From Salmonella enterica subsp. houtenae serovar Houten (GTDB taxonomy: Bacteria; Pseudomonadota; Gammaproteobacteria; Enterobacterales; Enterobacteriaceae): a DNA stretch of 64,000 nt. The notes under the pieces were generated by a model. The model did no database searches and was not told the origin of the DNA. It saw only the letters and a list, made by a program, of their open reading frames with translations. Positions 7,714-15,223 of this stretch are shown piece by piece; positions within the stretch are counted from its first letter, which is position 1, and every line of letters starts with the position of its first letter. The translations under genes and the position numbers were made by a program. The stretch is from the NCBI GenBank assembly GCA_900478215.1, contig LS483478.1, positions 2,790,001 through 2,854,000 of the forward strand, written 5' to 3'.

Positions 7714-9096
7714 TCAGTTGCTGACATTTTCGGATGTCTGTGTCTGCATTCGCCTGGCCCGGGGACTGGAATACGTCAGGTAGATAACCAGTGAAATGGC
7801 GATCAATCCAAGGGTAATCAGCAGCACCACCGGAGAAACTTTCAGCCCAAGATATATACAGGCCAGCACACATAACGGTATCAGGACATAAATGGCCGGC
7901 ATTTTATACGTTCCCGCCAGCTTTTGTTTTCTAATACTAAAAATCCCCACCGTCACAATCAGGTACTGCAACAGACGGCAGACCGTCGCGACCTGAACCA
8001 GCAACACAAAGGCCTGACTGGACATTTCATTTGCCAGCACAATAAAGAAAATGGTCACACACAGCATAATAACAATGGATTGCGCGGGCACCCCACGTGC
8101 GTTATTCGCACCGGCGGACTCTGGTAAAAATTTATCCACCGCCAGTGGCACCAGATTTCGGGGTCCGGCAAAACACATAGCGAGCCCGATACCAAACAGG
8201 GCCACCAGCGACCCCAGCGAAATCACCAGCCGCCCTCCGGTCCCCAGCACCATACCCACGCTGTCAGCAACTGAGTTATCAGAAAGCGAAAGCCCTGCGC
8301 CGCCCATCGCTCCCAGTACAGATGAAAACAGCAGGAAATAGATAAGCGACACCGTAATCAGCACCACAATAATCGCTCTCGGCACATCCCGGGTCGGATT
8401 TTCCATATCCTGTGCCGCAACACCAATATTCTCAAACCCCACCATGGCATAAAACAACAGTAGAAATCCTGCGGAAAACTGACCCGCACTCAGTTGCCCC
8501 ATCCCCGGAACCGGCGTACCGGTACTTCCGGAAACAAGACCAGTAACGGATGAGAGATTCGCCAACTGAAAGTGGGTATACGAGATAATAATGCAACCTG
8601 CCAGCGTCGCCAGCACCAGCCAGCTGCTCAGTCGGGTAAATACGGAAACTACACGCACGGATATCAGATTAATCCCGCACAACAGGCAGGCAAATACAAT
8701 GCTGATCGCCATTGACTCCACCATGGAGAGGTGGATATGGAATGCGGTGATCACGATGGACGGCAGCGCCGCCACCTGAACCGAAAGAGCCACGCAGGCA
8801 GCCAGAAAACGCATAAATCCGATATTAAAACCAATAAAGGGCCCCCATGCCGCGCTGGCATAAATATATACCCCGCCGGTTTTAGTAAAAATCCCCGCCA
8901 TTTCCGCAAACGCCAGCGCCATAATAATTGCCATAACGGCACATACTGCCAGCACCCAGAATAAATTCACGCCGAGCAGGCTATATGCTTTTCCCGGCGT
9001 GATAAAAATCCCTGCGCCCAGAAGACAATTAATACCAAAAAGTAAAATAGTTCCGAATTTCATTTTATTCTGAATTGCAAGTTCTGCACTCATCAT
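7714..9096 (-). CDS. APC-family amino-acid antiporter, probable Glu/GABA exchanger
   Basis: 460-residue inner-membrane transporter with about 12 hydrophobic segments. The first, NCLLGAGIFITPGKAYSL, carries the G-(A/S)-G-I-F motif of the APC superfamily, and AMVGFENIGVAAQDMENPTRDVPRA is the typical segment 6-7 region. It is last in a minus-strand operon behind gadB, so the predicted role is uptake of glutamate (or glutamine) in exchange for GABA. It is not the usual GadC: it is shorter than the 511 residues of E. coli GadC, its start differs, and it lacks the long C-terminal pH-gating tail. The substrate assignment is inferred from context. Two adjacent ATG codons (9096, 9093) follow GGGGAG. 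Confidence 0.8.
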   Translation of the reverse strand: MMSAELAIQNKMKFGTILLFGINCLLGAGIFITPGKAYSLLGVNLFWVLAVCAVMAIIMALAFAEMAGIFTKTGGVYIYASAAWGPFIGFNIGFMRFLAACVALSVQVAALPSIVITAFHIHLSMVESMAISIVFACLLCGINLISVRVVSVFTRLSSWLVLATLAGCIIISYTHFQLANLSSVTGLVSGSTGTPVPGMGQLSAGQFSAGFLLLFYAMVGFENIGVAAQDMENPTRDVPRAIIVVLITVSLIYFLLFSSVLGAMGGAGLSLSDNSVADSVGMVLGTGGRLVISLGSLVALFGIGLAMCFAGPRNLVPLAVDKFLPESAGANNARGVPAQSIVIMLCVTIFFIVLANEMSSQAFVLLVQVATVCRLLQYLIVTVGIFSIRKQKLAGTYKMPAIYVLIPLCVLACIYLGLKVSPVVLLITLGLIAISLVIYLTYSSPRARRMQTQTSENVSN

Positions 9097-9237
9097 ATAT
9101 CTCCCCGGTTTATCCGGATAGTCAATTATCAGGCGACAGTTACCCTCGCCTGATAAAATAAGATGCTCTGAGACAGTTAAATAATTCTGTCGTTATGGAG
9201 TGAATTTATATGCGGGATAAAAATACAGGCTGTTATC

Positions 9238-10581
9238 TCAGGCCATCGCAACATCAGGCTCGGGAATAGCGGCCAGCCGGTTGATAATATTGCGAATATC
9301 CTGAGCCAGCGATTTCATCAGCGTGGCACTGATACCATTGCGGATAAGAATACGCATAATGACCGTATCGTGCCGATGCTGTGGTAAAGGATACGCCGCC
9401 GTCTGCCATCCGCGTGACTTCACCCGCTCCTGAACATCGTACAGCGTGAAGCCATCGACGTTATCTTTGAGCTTAAATACCACGCCAGGAAGCCCGTCCA
9501 CACTGTCATACAACACATCCAGCTCCGGAAACTCACCTAACAGTCCAGCCAGAAATTGCCCGGTCCCCATGCAGGTTTCCTGGATTTCGGCATATCCCAG
9601 TTTACCCAGCCGCAGGAACTGGTAGTACTGGGCAATCACAGAGCCAGCCGGACGGCTGAAATTGAGCGCAAACGTCGCCATATCGCCCCCCAGATAGTCC
9701 ACGTAAAAAATCAGGTCATCCGGCAGATCGCTTTTTTCACGCCACAACACCCAGCCCAGCCCCAGCGGAGCCAGTCCATATTTATGCCCCGAGGCATTGA
9801 TCGATTTCACACGGGGAAGCCGAAAGTCCCAGACAATATCTTTCTGGGTATCCACAAAAGGCGCAATGAAGCCGCCCGATGCCGCATCCACATGAACGGG
9901 AATATCCAGCCCGGTATTGTATTGCAGAGTATCAAGAACCGCGCACACCCCCTGAACATCCTCATACACCAGGGTAAATGTCAGACCAAAGGTGGGCACC
10001 ACACCGATGGTGTTTTCATCAATATACGGGAGAAAATCATCCGGATGAGCTTTCAACTCTCCGGCACGGATCGGTACCTCGCGGTGTTCCACCTCAAAGT
10101 AGGCGCAAAACTTTTTCCAGCAAATCTGAACCGGGCCAGTCACCAGATTCGGTTTATCGGTATTCAGCCCTTTTGCCCGGCGTGACGCCTGCCATTGGCG
10201 TTTCAGCGCCAGCCCGCCCAGCATCGCAGCCTCACTTGACCCTACAGTTGACGTGCCAATGGCCTCGTTCGCATCCGGCGCATGCCACAAATCAGCCAAC
10301 ATCCTGATACAGTTCTGCTCAATTTTCGCTGATTCCGGATACAGCTCCTTATCAATCAAGTTTTTGACCGAGCCTAGTTTCATCAGCTCATCCATTTCGT
10401 TGTCTGTCCACGTAGTGCAGAACGTCGCCAGATTCTGCTTCTCGTTGCCATCAAGCATCAGTCGATCTTTGACAAGGTTAAAAACCGTTTCGGGCGAATG
10501 TGACATTTCCGGGATCCGGTCTTCCGGTAAAGCCTGCTGAGCAATATCAGTGGAATAAACTGGGATATATAAATCAGACAT
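9238..10581 (-). CDS. gadB: Glutamate decarboxylase (GadB-like)
   Basis: Pyridoxal-phosphate enzyme that converts glutamate plus a proton to GABA and CO2 in the cytoplasm, the core step of glutamate-dependent acid resistance. The 447 residues cover the whole enzyme. ASGHKYGLAPLG holds the PLP-binding Lys267, HVDAASGGF holds the PLP-contacting Asp, and SSEA (about residue 115) is conserved. The N-terminus differs from E. coli GadB, and the C-terminus ends EPDVAMA without the penultimate His (His465) that closes the E. coli enzyme at neutral pH. pH control may therefore differ. It lies between the GluRS paralogue and the transporter in one operon. Salmonella usually lacks gad genes, so this was acquired. 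Confidence 0.93.
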   Translation of the reverse strand: MSDLYIPVYSTDIAQQALPEDRIPEMSHSPETVFNLVKDRLMLDGNEKQNLATFCTTWTDNEMDELMKLGSVKNLIDKELYPESAKIEQNCIRMLADLWHAPDANEAIGTSTVGSSEAAMLGGLALKRQWQASRRAKGLNTDKPNLVTGPVQICWKKFCAYFEVEHREVPIRAGELKAHPDDFLPYIDENTIGVVPTFGLTFTLVYEDVQGVCAVLDTLQYNTGLDIPVHVDAASGGFIAPFVDTQKDIVWDFRLPRVKSINASGHKYGLAPLGLGWVLWREKSDLPDDLIFYVDYLGGDMATFALNFSRPAGSVIAQYYQFLRLGKLGYAEIQETCMGTGQFLAGLLGEFPELDVLYDSVDGLPGVVFKLKDNVDGFTLYDVQERVKSRGWQTAAYPLPQHRHDTVIMRILIRNGISATLMKSLAQDIRNIINRLAAIPEPDVAMA

Positions 10582-10681
10582 AACAGTCTCCTGTATTAAA
10601 TAAAAATAACCATCTGCTTTTTATGGAAAACAGATACAACAATGTTGCACCGGCTTCCCTGTCGAAATAACAGAAATGCGT

Positions 10682-12079
10682 TTATATATGGATATTATGG
10701 AGAAGATTATCCATCCGGCAGAGTGTTTCATTTTTTCCCAGCACTGCCAGACACTCTCCCAGTGAAGGGGTGTTCCTGCTTCCAAAAAGGAATATTCGTA
10801 ATGGCATACTGACCACCTGAAGCGTGGTCTCATAATCACTGACACACTGCCCAAGCAGGCCGGCTATATTGTCTTTATTCCACTGTTGTTCTTCCAGCCC
10901 GGCAAAATCATGTCGCAGGGACTGGATAATAAAGAAATTATAATCAGCCTGCTCAGCGTCCGGATTATTGCACGGCGGGATGTAATAACTAACCACCGCC
11001 TGTGCGATTTCCTCCAGCGTCCGGGCCCGCCCCTGATAAAGAGAGATAACACGTTCAATATCCGGTCCCCGGGAAACATCAACCTCCAGTTGTTTCAGTC
11101 GCGCCCTCACCCAGGGCACCAGTTGGCTGGCCGGATATTCAGCAATATAATGTCGGTTTAGCCACAACAGCTTGCTGGTGTTAAATGCGCTGGGTGACTT
11201 ACTGACGTGCCGGATATCAAACGCTGAAATCATCTCCTCAATACTGAACAGCTCCTTATCCTGATGACCCCAGCCCAATCTGACCAGGTAATTCAGCAGC
11301 GCCTCCGGTAAAAACCCATCCTGCTGATACTGCATCACACTGACGGCACCGTGGCGTTTGGATAACTTCTTGTTGTCATCGCCAAGGATCGGCGACACAT
11401 GGGCAAAAACCGGGAGAGGATGGTTCAGTGCCTGATAAACGTGGATCTGCTTTGGTGTATTGTTGATATGTTCTTCAGCCCGGATAATGTGGCTGATTTC
11501 CATATCCATATCATCCACCACGACACAAAAATTATAGGTAGGCCAGCCATCGGTTCTGCGGATAATAAAATCATCAAACTCGGCATTATTGAATTCAATG
11601 CGTCCGCGAATAAGGTCATCCCATCCGGTGATCCCCGTTTCCGGGCATTTCAGACGAATAACATGCGGCTGGCTCTCATTACCTCCAGATAGGCCAAGGC
11701 AATGACGGTCATAAATAAAATTCTGGTGGTTTTTCTCCTGCTCCGCCTTTAACATGTCCAGTCGTTCTTTGCTGCAGTAACAGCGATACGCTTTCCCGGA
11801 TGTCAGTAATTGATCAATAACCTCGTTATAGCGAGTCAGGCGCCGGGTCTGGTAGTAAGGCCCCTCATCCCAGGTCATTCCCAGCCAACGCATGGCATCC
11901 AGAATGGCCTGAACCGCACCCGTTTTTTCCCGTTCAACATCAGTATCCTCAATCCGGAGAACAAATTCCCCCTGATGGTGCCGGGCATACAACCATGAAT
12001 AAAGTGCGGTACGCGCGCCACCGACATGCAAAAAACCAGTCGGGCTGGGCGCGAATCGTGTTTTTATTTTCTGAGGCAT
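10682..12079 (-). CDS. Glutamyl-tRNA synthetase paralogue
   Basis: Class I aminoacyl-tRNA synthetase of 465 residues, predicted to attach glutamate to tRNA-Glu or to sense glutamate. The HIGH-type motif is HVGG near residue 18 and the KMSKS-type motif is KLSKR near residue 238; both are intact. RIEDTD, DEGPYYQT and YNFCVVVDD match bacterial GltX, and the C-terminal anticodon-binding part is present. The zinc-binding insertion keeps three cysteines (CYC and a later C), but the His that supplies the fourth ligand in E. coli is replaced (HCLG for RCRH). ATG 12079 follows AAAGGTGG. The housekeeping gltX lies elsewhere in Salmonella, so this is a second copy inside a glutamate operon. Confidence 0.88.
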   Translation of the reverse strand: MPQKIKTRFAPSPTGFLHVGGARTALYSWLYARHHQGEFVLRIEDTDVEREKTGAVQAILDAMRWLGMTWDEGPYYQTRRLTRYNEVIDQLLTSGKAYRCYCSKERLDMLKAEQEKNHQNFIYDRHCLGLSGGNESQPHVIRLKCPETGITGWDDLIRGRIEFNNAEFDDFIIRRTDGWPTYNFCVVVDDMDMEISHIIRAEEHINNTPKQIHVYQALNHPLPVFAHVSPILGDDNKKLSKRHGAVSVMQYQQDGFLPEALLNYLVRLGWGHQDKELFSIEEMISAFDIRHVSKSPSAFNTSKLLWLNRHYIAEYPASQLVPWVRARLKQLEVDVSRGPDIERVISLYQGRARTLEEIAQAVVSYYIPPCNNPDAEQADYNFFIIQSLRHDFAGLEEQQWNKDNIAGLLGQCVSDYETTLQVVSMPLRIFLFGSRNTPSLGECLAVLGKNETLCRMDNLLHNIHI

Positions 12080-12098
12080 AATAGCCACCTTTATTTGT

Positions 12099-12590
12099 TC
12101 AGGTCGAATGGTAATACGTTATCTGGCCCGTTCGCTCACGACGGGAGTAGCGTTCTATAAACGTCATCAGAAACTGATTTCTTTTTTCCGGGCTTTCATC
12201 ATTCAGCATGTTGCTGAACAGCGGGTCCGGTTTCTTTTTATTGACGCCGATGTGATTTTCAGTGGGCAAAAAATGTCCGGGGATATTTTTCTGTAACGTG
12301 AGAATAATTTCATCATGCACAGACTGGATACGATGCCCGAAACGAACAAAGCCTATCACACTGGGTTGCCGGGAAATCACCGTGGTATGAATATCTTCTG
12401 GAGAAAAATAAATAAAAAGATACCCTGGAAAAAGGGGGGCTTCACGCGTACGGTAATGATGAGTCCGATCTGCTCGCGCCGTGTATTTTGTGTATACCGG
12501 CATAAAAAATTCGACGCCAATATTCTGCATCTCTTTTTTTATTTGCTCATGCAGGCGGGTACGATAATAAATAAGATACCAGGATTTCAT
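12099..12590 (-). CDS. RfaH/NusG-like protein lacking a KOW domain
   Basis: 163 residues. The N-terminal about 100 residues form an NGN domain of RfaH type: KSWYLIYYRTRLHEQ, EAPLFPGYLFIYF, then IHTTVISRQPSVIGFVRFG. RfaH binds RNA polymerase paused at ops sites and prevents termination. The C-terminal 50 residues lack the KOW glycine-rich strands and read ESPEKRNQFLMTFIERYSRRE, which would form a helix. This resembles the helical state of the RfaH tail but without the rest. Nineteen bases separate it from the GluRS gene, so it lies inside the operon and may regulate it. Whether it is active or an inert anti-terminator is unknown. Confidence 0.8.
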   Translation of the reverse strand: MKSWYLIYYRTRLHEQIKKEMQNIGVEFFMPVYTKYTARADRTHHYRTREAPLFPGYLFIYFSPEDIHTTVISRQPSVIGFVRFGHRIQSVHDEIILTLQKNIPGHFLPTENHIGVNKKKPDPLFSNMLNDESPEKRNQFLMTFIERYSRRERTGQITYYHST

Positions 12591-12651
12591 TGTCCATCTC
12601 CGGTATTTCAGATTATGAATAGTGGATCAACAGCGGGAGTTTTCAGTGGTG

Positions 12652-13650
12652 TTAATGTGGTTGCCAGAGGCTGGAGCCGGTTTCGTTGGCAATATAACGG
12701 ATCGCCTCCTGTGCTCTGACGCTATTGCCTTGCGGATCTAACGGCGGTGAATACACCGCAACGGCATACTGCCCGGGAACAACCGCCACCATACCGCCCC
12801 CCACGCCACTTTTGGCCGGAAGCCCCACAGAGTAAAGCCATTTACCTGAATCATCATATAAGCCAGCAATAACCATTTCGCTTAGCACACCAGGAACATA
12901 GCGTGCCGGTAATAATTGTCGTCCATTAAACGGCGAGCGACCGCCGTTTGCCAGCACGGCTCCCATTTTAGCCAGTTGTACCGTTGTGGCCTCGACAGAG
13001 CACTGGCGGGTATATAAATCCACGGCCTCATCGACATTACTGTAGATCCGCCTGTAAGAGAGCATCAGACGGCCAAGTGCCTGATTATGCTGGTTTGTTG
13101 CGGATTCCGAGCGATATACGTCCTGATTGACATTCAGATGGCTGTCGGCAAACGCATCCATATTGCTGATAATCGTCTGCCAGCGGGCATCTGCATCCTT
13201 TGCTTTCACCAGACTGACGGTGCTGATCGCACCGGCATTTACCAGAGGATTCTGTAAACGATCCGACCGAAGTTCGATTGCCAGTCCTGAATTAAACGGT
13301 AATCCCGTCGCGTTTGCGCCCAGCTTATTCAGAACTTCATCGCTCCCGTACTGATTAAGCACCATTGCCAGGGTGAATATTTTTGTCAGGGATTCCAGTG
13401 GAAATTTCTGCCCGGTATTACCGGCAAGGTACAGTTTTCCGTCGACTGTCGCGAGAGCAATCGCATAATTCCCGGCACTATACTTCGCCAGCGCAGGAAT
13501 ATAATCAGCTACTTTCCCGCTATTATCATCTTTAAATTTTTGCCAGGCCTGATTTACCACATCAGAATAATTAGCATTCCCTGTCGCAGAGGCAGACATG
13601 CTGAGTAAGAGGCCAACCGAAAGGCTGGCAGCAATAGCAGAACACTTCAT
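12652..13650 (-). CDS. Exported glutaminase (serine-dependent glutaminase family)
   Basis: Hydrolyses glutamine to glutamate and ammonia. The 332-residue protein matches the YbaS/YneH glutaminase family of beta-lactamase-like fold. The active-site SxxK is S87-L-T-K90; NPLVNAGAIS, ESATNQHNQAL and PAKSGVGGGMVAVVPG are family segments. Unlike E. coli GlsA enzymes it starts with a signal peptide, MKCSAIAASLSVGLLLSMSA, with a likely cleavage after SASA, so it should act in the periplasm. ATG 13650 follows CTGGAG; a GTG nine bases upstream is in frame. It is the first gene of the operon, so glutamate and acid-neutralising ammonia would be released outside the inner membrane and glutamate passed to the transporter. 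Confidence 0.9.
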   Translation of the reverse strand: MKCSAIAASLSVGLLLSMSASATGNANYSDVVNQAWQKFKDDNSGKVADYIPALAKYSAGNYAIALATVDGKLYLAGNTGQKFPLESLTKIFTLAMVLNQYGSDEVLNKLGANATGLPFNSGLAIELRSDRLQNPLVNAGAISTVSLVKAKDADARWQTIISNMDAFADSHLNVNQDVYRSESATNQHNQALGRLMLSYRRIYSNVDEAVDLYTRQCSVEATTVQLAKMGAVLANGGRSPFNGRQLLPARYVPGVLSEMVIAGLYDDSGKWLYSVGLPAKSGVGGGMVAVVPGQYAVAVYSPPLDPQGNSVRAQEAIRYIANETGSSLWQPH

Positions 13651-14123
13651 ATTTATCACTCCAGTTTATAGAAAATCGAATAAAACGCGATACAGCCGTG
13701 AGCGCCCGGAGAGGTAACAAAACCGCTTCTCATTCTGAGACAAGCAACAGATGCAATTATTTTTAGCAAGAAATGGTAAATAATAATATTTTTATATACT
13801 GAATAAAAATTATCAGCCAGAAGGATAACAAAGTGAAGAAAGTTTATTGAAACGGGACAAATGCAGTAGCAGCGAAAAAACCCATCGCCTGTTATTTATT
13901 AAAACAAGAACAAGTTATGCCTGTTCAGAAAGGAAAGCCAATTGATTTTTTAGATCAATTTCAAATTATTGATCGTTAAAAACGATCGTTTTCAATACTG
14001 AATATTTAAATTTATTTCTGGATAACATTCATGAAAGAGAACAATCTGGTTAAACAGACAATTTCAAGTGTTCCTTACCGGGAAAATGAATGTTGTTATG
14101 TCTTTTTATGGAGGAAGGTTACT
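13651..14123. promoter_or_regulatory. AT-rich divergent regulatory region of the glutaminase-gad operon
   Basis: About 470 bases without a gene between the operon start and the PerC-like remnant. The region is very AT-rich. It holds paired inverted repeats: ATTGAT/ATCAAT at 13941-13959 and GATCGTT/AACGATC at 13971-13987, the latter running into a perfect AACGATCGTT palindrome at 13981-13990. These look like dimer-binding operators, but the regulator is unknown. Confidence 0.45.
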
Positions 14124-14204
14124 TTGCACACAAACACGCAAAATTTATTATCAGAAAAGCCGCAGTATGCATCAGAACCCTTTGATCTGACTGAGTACAG
14201 GTGA
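14124..14204 (+). CDS. Possible 26-residue leader peptide coupled to the PerC-like gene
   Basis: TTG at 14124 follows GGAGG. The frame runs 26 codons and its TGA overlaps the ATG of the PerC-like pseudogene (TGATG). It may be a leader that coupled translation of the regulator. Support is only the ribosome binding site and the overlap. Confidence 0.25.
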   Translation: MHTNTQNLLSEKPQYASEPFDLTEYR

Positions 14205-14455
14205 TGTCCAGTACCGAAACGGCGCTGTTGAATGACGATATAGCCCAGGCGCGTGAACAGGCCGGATTATAGCGACGCGTGGCACGTGGGTGGCTGTACG
14301 TATTTGACCAACTTCAGAGTGACTGAGCCCGTGAGCGTACAGCATTGCGCCGTGAAGCCTGTCTGTTAATGGCGAGTAGCCGCACGGGCAGCGATTTAGC
14401 GGTAAAGTGCCGGACAAGCTACCGAAAACTGGCACAGGCTTATCCGGAAAAGTAA
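14204..14455 (+). pseudogene. PerC-like transcriptional regulator, interrupted by two stop codons
   Basis: The frame from ATG 14204 to TAA 14455 is 84 codons with a TAG at codon 23 and a TGA at codon 41. Between them it reads AQAREQAGL-stop-RRVARGWLYVFDQLQSD-stop-ARERTALRREACLLMA. This fits the PerC family pattern (hydrophobic helix, R-A-A-x-R-W-L, then RRREYCL). PerC-type proteins activate horizontally acquired virulence genes in E. coli pathogens. It is divergent from the glutaminase-gad operon, so it may once have controlled it. Both stops are single-base changes from likely sense codons (for example TAG from TAC or TGG), suggesting recent decay, or sequencing should be checked. Confidence 0.65.
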
Positions 14456-14460
14456 GAGCC

Positions 14461-14709
14461 ATGGCAGGTTACCAGTATACTGAATTCACTGATCATCAAA
14501 CAGGATCTGCACGCCCTGGAGAAGGATACGACGACTGGCTGTATGAAGCAGGCCGTGACGTTGATGAAGCCGAAGAGCAGATCAAAGAATGGTTGCCACG
14601 TCTGTGGTCTGCCATCCAACTGGCGCGAAATACATTCGGTACCGGCGGTGGGTTTATTGTGACGACAAACAAAGATGGTCGGGTGATCCCGAACACGTTG
14701 AATAACTGA
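14461..14709 (+). CDS. Unrecognised acidic protein, 82 residues
   Basis: ATG at 14461 comes five bases after the PerC-like stop, with a weak AAGAGCC before it. The product is acidic, with an amphipathic central helix (EAEEQIKEWLPRLWSAIQL) and a short C-terminal tail. No family recognised. The tight spacing suggests that it was cotranscribed with the PerC-like gene, so it may be a partner of that regulator. Confidence 0.45.
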   Translation: MAGYQYTEFTDHQTGSARPGEGYDDWLYEAGRDVDEAEEQIKEWLPRLWSAIQLARNTFGTGGGFIVTTNKDGRVIPNTLNN

Positions 14710-14970
14710 TGGAACGATGCGAAGCGAGCTGTAGAGCAAAAAGCGGGTGTGCTATTTGGTTAATTTCCACGACAGTAAAGCGAAAGGTATTTCGGATTAT
14801 GAAGGATCGAGCCGTGACAAACAACTTTTCCCGGGGGACATAATGGAGAGTCAGGGTCTGATTTACGACAAAAAATTGAAGATAACGCCGCCTCCCGATG
14901 GCGCTACTTTTAACAGGAAATTCGTGGAATTTTCTTGCTGTTTTTTTGCGAAATACTCCAACAGAGGAAA

Positions 14971-15005
14971 AACAAAGGGGCTAGCATTAAGCTAACCCCT
15001 TTGTT
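14971..15005 (-). terminator. serT-type terminator hairpin, copy 2
   Basis: AACAAAGGGG...CCCCTTTGTT arms, matching in position and arms the hairpin left of the intact serT (17062-17093) but with a different loop (CTAGCATTAAGC against CTACCTTTCGG). Confidence 0.65.
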
Positions 15006-15010
15006 TAATC

Positions 15011-15066
15011 TGGCGGAAGCGCAGAGATTCGAACTCTGGAACCCTTCGGGGTCGCCGGTTTTCAAA
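15011..15066 (-). repeat. serT 3'-end copy (attachment site 2)
   Basis: About 55 bases are nearly identical to the 3' part of serT, from TGGCGGAAGCGC through CGCCGGTTTTCAA. The only differences are in the variable arm (CTTCGGGG for CTTTCGGG). After that the sequence diverges. Together with the copies at 4919 and 17098 it marks stepwise island insertion at serT. Confidence 0.85.
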
Positions 15067-15223
15067 ACTAAAAAAAACCATTCATTATATAGTTATGATA
15101 AATAAAAAGAATACTGCTTTATTTATTCCTGTACTGACAGATTTTGAAAATATAGAATAAAAAATTCTCATATTTTAAAATCCAGGCATAATTTGCACGC
15201 GGTTTTTTTACCCATTAAATCAT

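Noticed and set aside
13941..13959. FNR-like TTGAT...ATCAA
   Set aside because: The spacer is seven bases rather than the four needed for FNR, so it is listed only as an unassigned inverted repeat.
14747..14995. 82-codon frame ending in the second serT hairpin
   Set aside because: Its end is the terminator repeat and the body shows no protein-like features.
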